Made by a program: the position numbers and the translations under genes | Assembly: GCA_017516865.1 (NCBI GenBank) | Contig: JAFXAU010000025.1 | Location: 82,069-146,068, forward strand | Direction: 5' to 3' | DNA: 64,000 nt | Source of the DNA: Bacteroidales bacterium | GTDB lineage: Bacteria; Bacteroidota; Bacteroidia; Bacteroidales; UBA1715 | The notes under the pieces: generated by a model | What the model was told of the DNA's origin: nothing | What the model saw: the letters and a program-made list of their open reading frames with translations, nothing else | The model's database searches: none | Shown here: positions 54,011 to 63,968 of the stretch, piece after piece | Layout: every line of letters begins with the position of its first letter | How positions within the stretch are numbered: the first letter of the stretch is position 1

Positions 54011-57000
54011 ATGAAACGGATTAAAATTGCTGTAACAACAGTTTTGTTGTTCTTGTGCGGAGTGTCGGCTCATGCTCAGTACGAAGTAGGAGATATGGGC
54101 GGAGTGTTTAACGTAAGCGAGATGGGTGCTGCAACCTATTCTTTGCCGTTCGATTTGCCAGAAGGCATTAACGGAATGAAACCCTCGTTGGGGCTGGTAT
54201 ACAACAGTCAAGGAGGGAACGGTGTAGTAGGAGTGGGAATGTCAATCTCGGGATTGTCGGTGATTTCCAGAACGCCGAAAGACATCTTTCACGATGGAAC
54301 AGCCAAAGGTATTTCGTATACTACGGCAGATGCGTATGCGAAAGACGGAGTACGTTTATTGTTAAAATCGGGATCGAACGGCAATTCTGGTGCAATATAT
54401 AGTGTCGAAGGCCTGCCATACGACGATATAACATTGATGGGAAGCGGTCAGTCGCAGTCTTTTGTTGCAAATCTTCCTGACGGAAGCAAGGCTTATTATG
54501 GCACAAAAACGATTTTCCCCGTAACAACGGCTCCGAGTCTTTGGTATCTGGATAAAGTTGTCGATGTGTATGGGAACACGGTCACATATAATTATAGTAA
54601 AAGTGGTAATTGTGTGTATTTGACGAGTGTGACTTACGGCACAAACGAAAGTGTCGGTACAAACTTTTCGGCATCGGTAGTGTTTAATTATGAAAACCGT
54701 TCCGATACGGTAAAATCAATACACAGAGCATATAAGTGCAATATGTCGCGTAGATTGAAAAGTGTTGTAGTGAAAACTACGCAAAATTCCACAAGCACAA
54801 CGTGGTATACATACAATTTAGCATATCAGTACACCGATGGATTTTCCCGTCTAAAAACAGTGACAAAGACATACGAGTCGGCGCAGCTTCCTCCGGTGAC
54901 GTTTACGTGGCAAGGAATGTCGGGATTTTCTCTCACCAGAACGGCTATAAAGAAATTTGGCGACATTGTCGCCAAAGATGACAAGGGAGTTTATCAGAGC
55001 ATAACAGGCGGAGAAGACAGATTAAACCAATATTTTTTCGCTGGAAATTTCTTGGGCAACGGGAAATCAGACATAGTGGTGGCGACACCATATAAAGACT
55101 ACACGTACTTTAATATTTACGAATATGGCGATGACGGCATTTTTCGAGCTAAATCGAATAATGAAGTAAAAGCAGATCCTATTGATTATCATCAACTTGG
55201 AAATTACGTTGGCGATGTTGATGGCGACGGACAAAGCGAAATTATTATGCCTTGTACATCTAATGGATATTTTGGAGTATATGTGAGTGACAAAATGAAA
55301 TGGCGCGATCCTATAGCAATTAACGGTGCGTATCCTGCGGGTGCCAACAATTCGCAACCGCTTGATAAAATCTTTTCAGAAAAATTAGTCGTCAATTGCA
55401 AACCGATACACACGATAGGCGATTTTTATAATTGCGGAAGAATGCAGGTAATATATGTAGAGACCGAACCGTATAATAGAGAATATACTTGTAAAATTCT
55501 TATGAAAAAGGCAGACGGAACAAAAACAGTATCGTCTTTTAAAATGTACGTTCCCAATGCTCCGAGACGTCTGATTGCGTCGGATTTCAATGGCGATGGA
55601 TTACCCGATTTGATGGTTGTAAATAGAACGGGCTATCAAATCTATATAAATCAAGGTGTTGCAGAAGGCGAAATGCCTTTCCTTGAAACGGAACAGGTAT
55701 ACGGAAGCGAAGTATGCGAGGTGCAGAATGTACAAACAGGCGATTTTAACGGAGATGGGGTATTGGACTTTTTAATAGAATCAAAAGGCGATGACAATTG
55801 GTACTTCTGTTTCGGCAATGGTAACGGTAAGTTTACCAAAAAACTTGCATGTAACCTTCCCGACTGTACGGACAAAAACTATACTGAACGCGACAACGAC
55901 AAACTTCATTGCTATGTAACGGATTTTAATAATGACGGGAAATCAGATGTGATAATAGTGAAGGCATTTTATAAGAAAAAGAAGTCGTGGGGTTCCGTTT
56001 GGGGCGAATATCAGGAAACCTATACGTATTGGATGAGGTCGACGGGAAATTCTTTGGCTGTGCAAAAGAAAACAACAACTTCGAATGTAAACGATGCCTC
56101 GCCGGCACATTTTACTGTCGGCGATTTTGACGGAGACGGATTCGAGGAAATTATCACATTTGGGAATGACCTACTTGGCGGAAGTACGTCACTGTCTGCT
56201 TGGAACTTGTATGACAATAAGAACCTAACGGCAGCTTCGAATAAAATCTCGAAAATCTCCACGTTAAATTATGGAACAGAAACCCTGTTGACATACGCCT
56301 CTTTGTACGATAAAACTGTCTACACAAAAGGGACTGACAGCAAGTTCCCGCTTGTGGATGTAACTCTGCCAATTCATGTCGTGAAGCAATCTACGCAGAA
56401 TATGGGAGGTTGGTCGTATGTGATGGATTATTCGTACGCAGGTCTGCGGATACATCTTCGAGGACGAGGAATGTTAGGTTTTAAATCTACTACGACGTAT
56501 GATGAAGGGACAGACAAACGTGAGACAAGAACAGTCAATTCTTTGGATGCCAACTGGTTCATTCCGAAGGAAATAACGACAACGACAAAAATTATTGACA
56601 GTGAAAGTAGCGTTAAAACAACAATATCGATAAATAAACGCAATGCGAACAATTACTTTGCATATCCGTCGACAATCGAACAGACTGACGTTTATGGAAA
56701 TAAAACAAAGACGCGGAATAGTTACAATGTAACGTATGGCTATCAGACAAGTCAACGCACCGATTATGGGACGAGCAATAATATGTACAAAATGACAACA
56801 TATTCATCGTATGTAAAAGTTGGCGGCGTATATAAACCACAATATGTCACCACGACACAAAAACATAAAGATGCATCGAAGGTATTTACTGTGCAGAATA
56901 GAAGTGAGTACAATTCAAAAGGGGCTGTAGTAAAAGCAACGGAATACGCGAATTCTGTTCCGAATTACCACACATACACATACGACATATTTGGTAATGT

Positions 57001-60000
57001 ATTGAGCCATAGTTTATGGGCATCGGGGATAGACACAGTTACAACTACATATACCTACGATGCGACACATCGGTTTATTTCCGAGGAGAAGTCAAATACG
57101 AGTGGCATTTCAATGACATACACTTACAATGAGTTGGATTTGCCGACAAAAACGTCAAAATTGCTAGAAGGCTCTACCATAGAATATGAACAATACACGT
57201 ATGACAATATCGGGCAGAGGACCTCGGTAAAAACGTATCCTCAGGTAACTACGTCGACCTACACGTATGGCTGGGGCAGTTCGGCGAAAAAGCGATATTA
57301 TATTAAGGAAGAATGCACGGCAAGTCCGTATGTTGTAACATGGTACGACAATGTCAACCGTCCCGTACTGACTGAAACGCTCGGCGAGGACAGCGTGCTG
57401 ATAACCAAGGAAAAACTGTATGACAGAAACGGAAAAATTGGAAAAATTACGTCTACAACGGGAAATACCTCGCACAATGTGTTGTACTCGTATGATTTTC
57501 TTGAACGGATTAGTATGGAGCACAGTAGCATGGGAACGGACAAGATATATGTCTATGAAAATATGAAAGTAAAGGAGTTTGGAACGATACCGGCAATGAC
57601 AAAAACTTTTGATGAATGGGGAAATATTAAAACGATAACCGACGTTGACGGTGCGTCGGTGCAATATACGTATAATTCAAACGGCAATGCCGAAAAAATA
57701 GTGGCGGACGGAGCCGTGTTCCAGATGGAATACGATGCCAAAGGTCAGCAGACTTCGTTGACCGATGCCGATGCGGGAAAGACGACATACACTTACGATG
57801 CCTTGGGACGTATCATCAAACAGGTTGATTATAAGGGAATTGTAACAACAAACACGTATGATAAATCTGGTTTGTTGACCAAAACAACGTGTGGCGATGT
57901 TACCTCCACATATACGTACGATATGCGACAAAGATTGATTTCTGAAACTACTGGTTCAGAGTCGATTAGTTATCAATACAACACAAAAAATCAACTTACA
58001 CGAAAAACAATTACCGTAGATAGTACAAGGGATTTAGTTTTTCGCTATTTTTACAACGCATTAAACCAGTTGTATTCGATGTACTACCCAGACAATACAA
58101 ACGAACGCTATATATATGATGCTATAGGCAATGTGAACCGTGTGGTGTTTAACGGTCAGGATGTGTGGAAACTGATTTCGAACAACGGACGGGCACGCAG
58201 AGCTCAGCTTCGAGATTCGCTGTCCCGTAATGAATATAGGGGTGCCGACGGATATTTGAGTTACACTAGTTTTTTGTATAAGTCCAGCTATCTGAATAAT
58301 TTATGTTACACCTTCGACAAGAAAAAGAACTTGCTTCTTAGCCGTAATAGTATGTTGACGGGCAGACGGACGGAATATTTTTCTTATGATTCGCATGACC
58401 GTTTGGTTGAAACAAAAATTTCGGGGAATTCCCAATACGTTGAGTATGCACCTAATGGAAATATCACCGAGAAAACGAATATTGGCACTTATACCTATGA
58501 CTCCAACCGTCCGCATGCGGTTATAGAAGTTGAAAATTATGCGGGAACGGTTTCCGAAGTTCCGCAGTATATAACATACACGCCGTTCAATAAGGTTGAA
58601 ACCGTGAGGCAGGGAGATTACCAACTTTCTATAACATACGGATCCGACCGTCAGCGTTGCAAGACGGAACTTTCTCGCAATGACACGCTGCTTTATACTC
58701 GCTACTATGCTGACAATTATGAGGAGGTACACGAAGGTAATAATGTATATCGTTACTACTATGTATATACTCCCGACGGTTTATCGGCTGTTGCTGAAAA
58801 AAAGAATACCACAATGAATATATATTCTTCCGAAACGGATTATTTGGGAAGCATAGTTTCATTGTACAATACAAAGGGGAAAATGGCTTTCCGTGCAGAG
58901 TACGATGCATGGGGCAGACAGAATGTTGTGGTCGACAGTCTTGCCCGATTCCAGCGTGGCTACTGCGGTCATGAGCATTGGCACGAATTCGACCTCGTGG
59001 ATATGAACGGTCGAATGTATGACCCCGTAATTGCTCGATTCCTCTCGCCAGACCCATTTGTTCAGGCTCCAGAAGATTTGCAGAACTACAACCGTTATAG
59101 CTATTGCTTGAATAATCCGCTAAAATATAGTGACCCGAGTGGGGAATCAATCACTTTAGCTGTAATTGCTGGTGCCGTAGCAGGAGCATATATAGGCGGA
59201 GCAATGGCAAATGATACTTACAAAATTAAAGATTGGAATTTTAGTTCAAAGGAAACATGGAGTAATATGTTTTGGGGTGCTGTAGTAGGAGGTGTAAGTA
59301 GTACTATTGGAGCAAGTATAACAGCTGTGAGAATTCCTATTGAAAGTACCTCTGCGGTTATGGGTTTACCAGGAGCAAATATCGCTTCGATTGCGACATC
59401 TTCGTTATTAAATTCGGTTGGTACATGCATATATACCAATGGAAAAACACCAGTTTCTGTTAGTTTCGGTTTCGCTTCTTACGATTTTACAAATAATGAG
59501 TGGGGGTATCTTGGGAAGAAAGGTAATAGCAAACTTGAAAATTGGGGATATTTCATGGGAGCGATGGCAAATTTAAAAGATGTAAATGATGCTATTGACG
59601 CAACGTCTGCAAATTTATATACACAGACAAGAGACAGAGGGGCATTTGATAAAATTTCTCATTCTGCAATTGTATCAAAAGATAATGAAACTTTAATGTC
59701 CTATGGTCCCAATGGATATCCATACAAGAAATCCAAAGGCTTTGCATTTAGTGTTAGACCTAGTACGGCAGATTATAATACACACAAAGGAGAAGGTGTT
59801 GTTAGTAAAACTCTTACGTTAAACAAAAAACTTTTTAATGGTGTGAAAAAGGTAAGTGAAATTTTCCCTTACCAAGGAGTGACTTCAAATTGTGTTAATT
59901 GGGCTTCTTTAGGAATTTGGCTTAATGGAATTCCCAATATTGGTATTCACCCATTTCTTTTACATGGTAGCATTGCGGTGTATAACACAGGTATATATAA

Positions 60001-60049
60001 TATTATGGCGGCACAAACACCATTGTTTAATTTAGTAACAGAGTATTAA
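54011..60049 (+). CDS. SpvB / FG-GAP / RHS polymorphic toxin with C-terminal effector tip (2012 aa)
   Basis: Signal peptide (about 1-23), SpvB domain (about 30-340; AATYSLPFDLPEGINGMKPSLGLVYNS), FG-GAP/VCBS calcium-binding repeats (about 345-720; DVDGDG, DFNGDG, DFNNDG, DFDGDG), YD/RHS repeats (about 870-1640) and the RHS core ending RFLSPDPF ... NRYSYCLNNPLKYSDPSG at residue 1711. The last 300 residues are the variable tip: a glycine-rich hydrophobic stretch, then a domain with His1884 (DKISHSAIV), Cys1961 (SNCVNWAS) and His1985. That order fits permuted NlpC/P60 (LRAT-like) enzymes. The protein resembles fused TcB-TcC cocoons; no TcA-like gene is present. Two exported small proteins follow as likely immunity. 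Confidence 0.88.
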   Translation: MKRIKIAVTTVLLFLCGVSAHAQYEVGDMGGVFNVSEMGAATYSLPFDLPEGINGMKPSLGLVYNSQGGNGVVGVGMSISGLSVISRTPKDIFHDGTAKGISYTTADAYAKDGVRLLLKSGSNGNSGAIYSVEGLPYDDITLMGSGQSQSFVANLPDGSKAYYGTKTIFPVTTAPSLWYLDKVVDVYGNTVTYNYSKSGNCVYLTSVTYGTNESVGTNFSASVVFNYENRSDTVKSIHRAYKCNMSRRLKSVVVKTTQNSTSTTWYTYNLAYQYTDGFSRLKTVTKTYESAQLPPVTFTWQGMSGFSLTRTAIKKFGDIVAKDDKGVYQSITGGEDRLNQYFFAGNFLGNGKSDIVVATPYKDYTYFNIYEYGDDGIFRAKSNNEVKADPIDYHQLGNYVGDVDGDGQSEIIMPCTSNGYFGVYVSDKMKWRDPIAINGAYPAGANNSQPLDKIFSEKLVVNCKPIHTIGDFYNCGRMQVIYVETEPYNREYTCKILMKKADGTKTVSSFKMYVPNAPRRLIASDFNGDGLPDLMVVNRTGYQIYINQGVAEGEMPFLETEQVYGSEVCEVQNVQTGDFNGDGVLDFLIESKGDDNWYFCFGNGNGKFTKKLACNLPDCTDKNYTERDNDKLHCYVTDFNNDGKSDVIIVKAFYKKKKSWGSVWGEYQETYTYWMRSTGNSLAVQKKTTTSNVNDASPAHFTVGDFDGDGFEEIITFGNDLLGGSTSLSAWNLYDNKNLTAASNKISKISTLNYGTETLLTYASLYDKTVYTKGTDSKFPLVDVTLPIHVVKQSTQNMGGWSYVMDYSYAGLRIHLRGRGMLGFKSTTTYDEGTDKRETRTVNSLDANWFIPKEITTTTKIIDSESSVKTTISINKRNANNYFAYPSTIEQTDVYGNKTKTRNSYNVTYGYQTSQRTDYGTSNNMYKMTTYSSYVKVGGVYKPQYVTTTQKHKDASKVFTVQNRSEYNSKGAVVKATEYANSVPNYHTYTYDIFGNVLSHSLWASGIDTVTTTYTYDATHRFISEEKSNTSGISMTYTYNELDLPTKTSKLLEGSTIEYEQYTYDNIGQRTSVKTYPQVTTSTYTYGWGSSAKKRYYIKEECTASPYVVTWYDNVNRPVLTETLGEDSVLITKEKLYDRNGKIGKITSTTGNTSHNVLYSYDFLERISMEHSSMGTDKIYVYENMKVKEFGTIPAMTKTFDEWGNIKTITDVDGASVQYTYNSNGNAEKIVADGAVFQMEYDAKGQQTSLTDADAGKTTYTYDALGRIIKQVDYKGIVTTNTYDKSGLLTKTTCGDVTSTYTYDMRQRLISETTGSESISYQYNTKNQLTRKTITVDSTRDLVFRYFYNALNQLYSMYYPDNTNERYIYDAIGNVNRVVFNGQDVWKLISNNGRARRAQLRDSLSRNEYRGADGYLSYTSFLYKSSYLNNLCYTFDKKKNLLLSRNSMLTGRRTEYFSYDSHDRLVETKISGNSQYVEYAPNGNITEKTNIGTYTYDSNRPHAVIEVENYAGTVSEVPQYITYTPFNKVETVRQGDYQLSITYGSDRQRCKTELSRNDTLLYTRYYADNYEEVHEGNNVYRYYYVYTPDGLSAVAEKKNTTMNIYSSETDYLGSIVSLYNTKGKMAFRAEYDAWGRQNVVVDSLARFQRGYCGHEHWHEFDLVDMNGRMYDPVIARFLSPDPFVQAPEDLQNYNRYSYCLNNPLKYSDPSGESITLAVIAGAVAGAYIGGAMANDTYKIKDWNFSSKETWSNMFWGAVVGGVSSTIGASITAVRIPIESTSAVMGLPGANIASIATSSLLNSVGTCIYTNGKTPVSVSFGFASYDFTNNEWGYLGKKGNSKLENWGYFMGAMANLKDVNDAIDATSANLYTQTRDRGAFDKISHSAIVSKDNETLMSYGPNGYPYKKSKGFAFSVRPSTADYNTHKGEGVVSKTLTLNKKLFNGVKKVSEIFPYQGVTSNCVNWASLGIWLNGIPNIGIHPFLLHGSIAVYNTGIYNIMAAQTPLFNLVTEY

Positions 60050-60067
60050 TAAATATTATTTAACTTT

Positions 60068-60502
60068 ATGAAAAAAAAGTATATAACACTAATTCTTTCT
60101 ATATTGCCCTTTTTTATAGGCTGCAAGGAGAAAAAACTATATGTTAATGCTAATGTTGCAAAACAAGAAACTCTCATTTCATTAGAAAGTAAAACTATCA
60201 ATTTTGGAAACCTTTTATTTTTGAAATACATAGATAAAGGTAAGGTGAGTTTTCTTGTGTATGAGTATTTAGTAGATAAGGAATGCCAAAAAATCGATTG
60301 TGAAAAAATACGAGAAGTCGAATATGACGTAAATGATAAATTTATTGACAAACCATGGAGTACATCTAATCAGTTTAAAGAGGGTGTCAGATGTTCGTCA
60401 TGGGAAAAGTATTTCACTTGTTTTTCTGACAATTTTCTTGACTTGACAAATGATGAGAAAATTAAGCTGTTGGACGAGATAGCTTCCAAATGTGAGAAAT
60501 GA
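60068..60502 (+). CDS. Lipoprotein, candidate immunity protein 1
   Basis: A 144-residue protein with a lipoprotein signal (FFIGC, Cys19). No domain is recognised. It starts 18 bp after the RHS toxin stop, is AT-rich like the toxin tip, and overlaps the next gene by four bases (ATGA). Position and small size fit an immunity protein for the tip; the lipobox would place it in the envelope, which fits a toxin acting in the periplasm. Confidence 0.7.
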   Translation: MKKKYITLILSILPFFIGCKEKKLYVNANVAKQETLISLESKTINFGNLLFLKYIDKGKVSFLVYEYLVDKECQKIDCEKIREVEYDVNDKFIDKPWSTSNQFKEGVRCSSWEKYFTCFSDNFLDLTNDEKIKLLDEIASKCEK

Positions 60503-61023
60503 AGAAAATACTGACAGTCATAATCTTTTTGTTTTCGTATCAGGCGTACTCTCAATCCAGTGTATTGGATTCTGTTATATGCTTGATTATGAAAGACGTA
60601 CAGAAAGACCTTGAAAAGGAGACTATTCGTCTTGAAGAATTTGACTGTGAAAACGTCAGCAAAAGTTTTATTATAATTCACTTAACGGGTGGTTGGTCTC
60701 CAGAAAAACAAATAGTATTGTTCTACAAGTATGGGACACCCGAAAATCTAAATCGGGAATTGCGACAAAGGCGATTCCCGCATTTTCGGAAAATGCTTTA
60801 TTGGCAATTTGTCCGCGATAATCTTCGGAATAATGTGCTTGTTGCAAAGTATCTCGAATACAAATTTATCTGTCGGATAGAAAACTCGCCCGATGATGTC
60901 GTTTTATATGGGAAATACGATTTAGTTCAGAGCGAGGACGAGACAAGATATATCATAACGAATAAGGCAACAAAACTTCTACAAGGCGAAGAAATTTTAA
61001 ATAGATTCAAAGAGGAGTTTTAG
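60499..61023 (+). CDS. Exported protein, candidate immunity protein 2
   Basis: A 174-residue protein with a Sec signal peptide (about 1-19, YQAYSQ). No domain is recognised; it is rich in charged residues (NRELRQRRFPHFRKM). It overlaps the lipoprotein gene by four bases and ends before a strong terminator, so it belongs to the toxin operon. It could be a second immunity protein or an accessory factor. Confidence 0.68.
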   Translation: MKKILTVIIFLFSYQAYSQSSVLDSVICLIMKDVQKDLEKETIRLEEFDCENVSKSFIIIHLTGGWSPEKQIVLFYKYGTPENLNRELRQRRFPHFRKMLYWQFVRDNLRNNVLVAKYLEYKFICRIENSPDDVVLYGKYDLVQSEDETRYIITNKATKLLQGEEILNRFKEEF

Positions 61024-61040
61024 ATTCTTTTGTGAAACAA

Positions 61041-61068
61041 AAAAAGGGAACCGCAAGATTCCCTTTTT
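61041..61068. terminator. Bidirectional terminator between the toxin operon and glnS
   Basis: Stem AAAAAGGGAA (61041-61050) / TTCCCTTTTT (61059-61068) with an 8-nt loop; poly-A and poly-T sides serve both converging operons. Confidence 0.88.
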
Positions 61069-61094
61069 ACATATAAATAATGTAACGTTTTCGT

Positions 61095-62780
61095 TTAACC
61101 GTTAATCTTCGCCCAACTGTCTTTCAATGTACATGCACGGTTGAACACCAAATGATTTGGTGTGGAATCTTTGTCAACACAGAAGTAACCCACACGTTCG
61201 AACTGCATCTTGTCCAAAACTTTTACGTTTGCCAATGCTGGCTCCATTTTGCAATTCTGAAGAACTTGCAGCGAGTTTGGATTCAGATTGTCGAGGAAGG
61301 TCTTGCCTTCTTCGCATTCTTCGGGAGCTTCCACAGCAAACAATCGGTCGAACAGACGAACTTCGGCATCAACGGCATGATTTGCCGATACCCAGTGAAT
61401 TGTACCTTTTACCTTGCGGCCATCGGGCGAATTACCGCCTCGCGAAGCAGGGTCGTAGGTACAGTGAATTTCGGTGATATTTCCGTTAGCATCTTTTATA
61501 ACTTCCTGACACGTAACGAAATATGCATAACGCAAACGAACTTCTTGTCCTGGCGCAAGACGGAAATATTTCTTTGGCGGGTTTTCCATAAAGTCGTCTT
61601 GTTCAATGTACAATTCACGGCTGAACGGAATTTCGCGTGTGCCGGCGTTCTCGTCTTCAGGGTTGTTGATTGCCGTCAACATTTCGGTTTGTCCTTCAGG
61701 ATAGTTGGTAATCACCACTTTTAATGGGTGCAAAACAGCCATCATACGTGGCGCAACTTTGTTGAGATGCTCGCGCAGACAGAATTCCAACACTGAGTAG
61801 TCAATCACGTTGTCGCGTTTTGCCACGCCGATTTTCTCACAGAAGTTTCTGATTGATTCTGGTGTGTATCCACGACGGCGGAATCCACAGATTGTTGGCA
61901 TTCGAGGGTCGTCCCAGCCACTCACGTAGTTTTCTTTTACTAATTGAAGCAGTTTCCGTTTGCTCATCACCGTATAGTTGATGTTCAAACGGGCAAATTC
62001 ATATTGGTGCGACGGGAAAATTCCCAGTTGCTGAATGAACCAGTCGTAAAGTGGACGGTGAATGTCGAATTCCAACGTACAAATCGAGTGCGTGATGTTT
62101 TCAATAGAATCGCTTTCGCCGTGGGCAAAGTCGTACATCGGATAAATGTTCCATTTGTCGCCTGTGCGGTGGTGGTGTGCGTGCAGAATGCGGTACATAA
62201 TCGGGTCGCGCATTTGCATGTTCGAATGAGCCATGTCAATTTTTGCACGGAGAACTTTCGAACCATCGGGGAATTCGCCGTTTTTCATTCGCTCGAATAA
62301 GTCGAGGTTTTCCTCAACGCTTCTGTCGCGCCAAGGACTTGGAGTTCCCGGAGTTTGCACCGTACCACGGTTTTTGCGGATTTCTTCCAAGGATTGGTCG
62401 TCAACATACGCAAGACCACGTGAAATCAGTTGTTTTGCCCATTCATATAGTTGGTCGAAGTAATCCGACGCATAGTGGACGCTTGCCCATTCAAAGCCCA
62501 GCCAGCGCACATCTTCCATAATCGAATCAACGTATTCCGTGTCTTCTTTTACAGGGTTCGTGTCGTCGAAACGCAAATTTGTCTTGCCTCCATATTTTTT
62601 TGCTAAACCAAAATTCAGGCAAATTGATTTTGCGTGTCCTATGTGCAAATATCCGTTTGGCTCAGGCGGAAATCTTGTCAAAATAGACTTGTGTTTTCCG
62701 CTTGTCAAATCATTCTCAATGATTTCTTCCAAAAAATTCAGCGATTTCTTCTCGCTGACAGAATCTGTATTTTCTACCAT
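61095..62780 (-). CDS. glnS: Glutaminyl-tRNA synthetase
   Basis: A 561-residue class I synthetase that charges tRNA-Gln. The HIGH motif is [16 protein letters not shown] and the KMSKS-like motif VMSKRKL; the C-terminal beta-barrel anticodon-binding part is present. Having GlnRS implies direct charging rather than the GatCAB route for Gln. I start it at ATG 62780 ([10 protein letters not shown]), downstream of a TATTTTTG box at 62806-62799; the longer frame to 62888 would lie before that promoter. Confidence 0.97.
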   Translation of the reverse strand: MVENTDSVSEKKSLNFLEEIIENDLTSGKHKSILTRFPPEPNGYLHIGHAKSICLNFGLAKKYGGKTNLRFDDTNPVKEDTEYVDSIMEDVRWLGFEWASVHYASDYFDQLYEWAKQLISRGLAYVDDQSLEEIRKNRGTVQTPGTPSPWRDRSVEENLDLFERMKNGEFPDGSKVLRAKIDMAHSNMQMRDPIMYRILHAHHHRTGDKWNIYPMYDFAHGESDSIENITHSICTLEFDIHRPLYDWFIQQLGIFPSHQYEFARLNINYTVMSKRKLLQLVKENYVSGWDDPRMPTICGFRRRGYTPESIRNFCEKIGVAKRDNVIDYSVLEFCLREHLNKVAPRMMAVLHPLKVVITNYPEGQTEMLTAINNPEDENAGTREIPFSRELYIEQDDFMENPPKKYFRLAPGQEVRLRYAYFVTCQEVIKDANGNITEIHCTYDPASRGGNSPDGRKVKGTIHWVSANHAVDAEVRLFDRLFAVEAPEECEEGKTFLDNLNPNSLQVLQNCKMEPALANVKVLDKMQFERVGYFCVDKDSTPNHLVFNRACTLKDSWAKING

Positions 62781-63165
62781 AATATTATATTGTGTGTGCA
62801 AAAATAAAAATTTAACGGAAGTATTCGCTTCAAGTAAATGTTTTTCTTTTGTATCGGTATTTTTTTCGAAACACAAGAAAATCAACACTTATTTTTTCCT
62901 TTCGTAGAAAAGATTTCATTTTGGATAACATTAGGACGCAAAAATTTTTCCCTCTCGAGAGAAAATTTTTTCTCTCCCTATTTTTAATATTTTTATCCGT
63001 AATGAAATTTTTTTTCTCTCCTTGGGCTTCAAAAAAAGTATCGTTGCTTTTTTTAGAATGTAAGAGAATCAACAGTTATTTTTTTTAAAGTCTTGACTTT
63101 TTCAGTTTTTAATATATTATGCTGTTTTATAATTGGAAAATTGTTTCTTTGCAAAAAATTTTGAA
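62781..63165. other. AT-rich intergenic region between glnS and folB
   Basis: About 385 bp rich in A- and T-runs, with two similar blocks of the type TTTTTTCTCTCC (near 62966 and 63010), a CTCTCGAGAG palindrome near 62952 and paired AATCAACACTTATTTTTT / AATCAACAGTTATTTTTT segments (near 62880 and 63069). No supported gene or RNA. Confidence 0.5.
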
Positions 63166-63606
63166 ATGATAGGACTGATAGAATTACAGGATATGGAATT
63201 TTACGCTTACCATGGCTGCTACGATGCCGAGAAGAAGGTAGGTGGACGTTTTGTTGTGAGTTTATGGCTGGAATATGATGCGTCGCAGCCTGCCGAAACC
63301 GACAATATAAAAGACGCGTTGAACTATCAGACTGCGTACGAAGTCGTTGAAAAACAGATGAAAATCACGTCGTCGTTGTTGGAACATGTGTGCAAGAGAA
63401 TCATCGATGCTTTATTTGAAGAATTTCCACAGTTGTTGACCGCACAGGTTGATTTATCGAAAATGGCCCCACCAATAGGCGGGAAAATGAAATCGGTCAC
63501 TGTGACGATGAAGAAAGAGAAAGAGGGATTTTCTGACGAAAACGAGGAAATACAGGAGGTAAATCCAACATTCCAATCAACGATTTTTAATCTGCCTATG
63601 TGCTAA
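63166..63606 (+). CDS. folB: Dihydroneopterin aldolase
   Basis: A 146-residue enzyme of folate synthesis that cleaves dihydroneopterin. The family start GLIELQDMEFYAYHGCYDAEKKVGG is clear, with the catalytic lysine region SKMAPPIGGKMKSVTV near the end; about 25 extra residues follow. I start it at ATG 63166 (MIGLIEL) rather than at the upstream start at 63133. Confidence 0.95.
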   Translation: MIGLIELQDMEFYAYHGCYDAEKKVGGRFVVSLWLEYDASQPAETDNIKDALNYQTAYEVVEKQMKITSSLLEHVCKRIIDALFEEFPQLLTAQVDLSKMAPPIGGKMKSVTVTMKKEKEGFSDENEEIQEVNPTFQSTIFNLPMC

Positions 63607-63769
63607 TTTTTTCGTCTTCGAGAAGAATTAGACGTTTTTTGATGCAAAAGCAGGCCGAAAAAAGGTCAAAAAACATCAAATAAGAGGCAGTTTAGCGACT
63701 TTTTAACAAATGTAATACTTTGAATTTCAGCGAGAAGAAAAATATTTTCAAAAAAATGTTCAAAAAGTT

Positions 63770-63799
63770 TTGCTGAATAAAAAAATATTCAAACATTTG
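63770..63799 (+). promoter_or_regulatory. Predicted rRNA operon promoter
   Basis: TTG (63770-63772), 19 nt, AACATTTG (63792-63799), about 170 bp before the 16S gene. The leader 63805-63968 contains the 18-bp palindrome CTTACTTTTAAAAGTAAG (63886-63903), possibly for antitermination or processing. Confidence 0.6.
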
Positions 63800-63968
63800 C
63801 AACCCCGAAAGACAAGAAGGGTCTCCAAGTGAGAACGAGGTCAAAACGGGGCATAGTACATTGATATAATGGGGAAGCAAAGCACCTTACTTTTAAAAGT
63901 AAGTATAGGGTAGAGTTTATTATACAAGCGTTAATCTGCGAACAGAAACAAAATTTATAAGATTTACA

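Noticed and set aside
62781..62888. N-terminal extension of GlnS
   Set aside because: It would begin upstream of the likely promoter box at 62799-62806 and is not conserved-looking.
62849..63088. 79-codon frame between glnS and folB, rich in Phe/Lys
   Set aside because: It is a by-product of T- and A-runs in AT-rich intergenic DNA.
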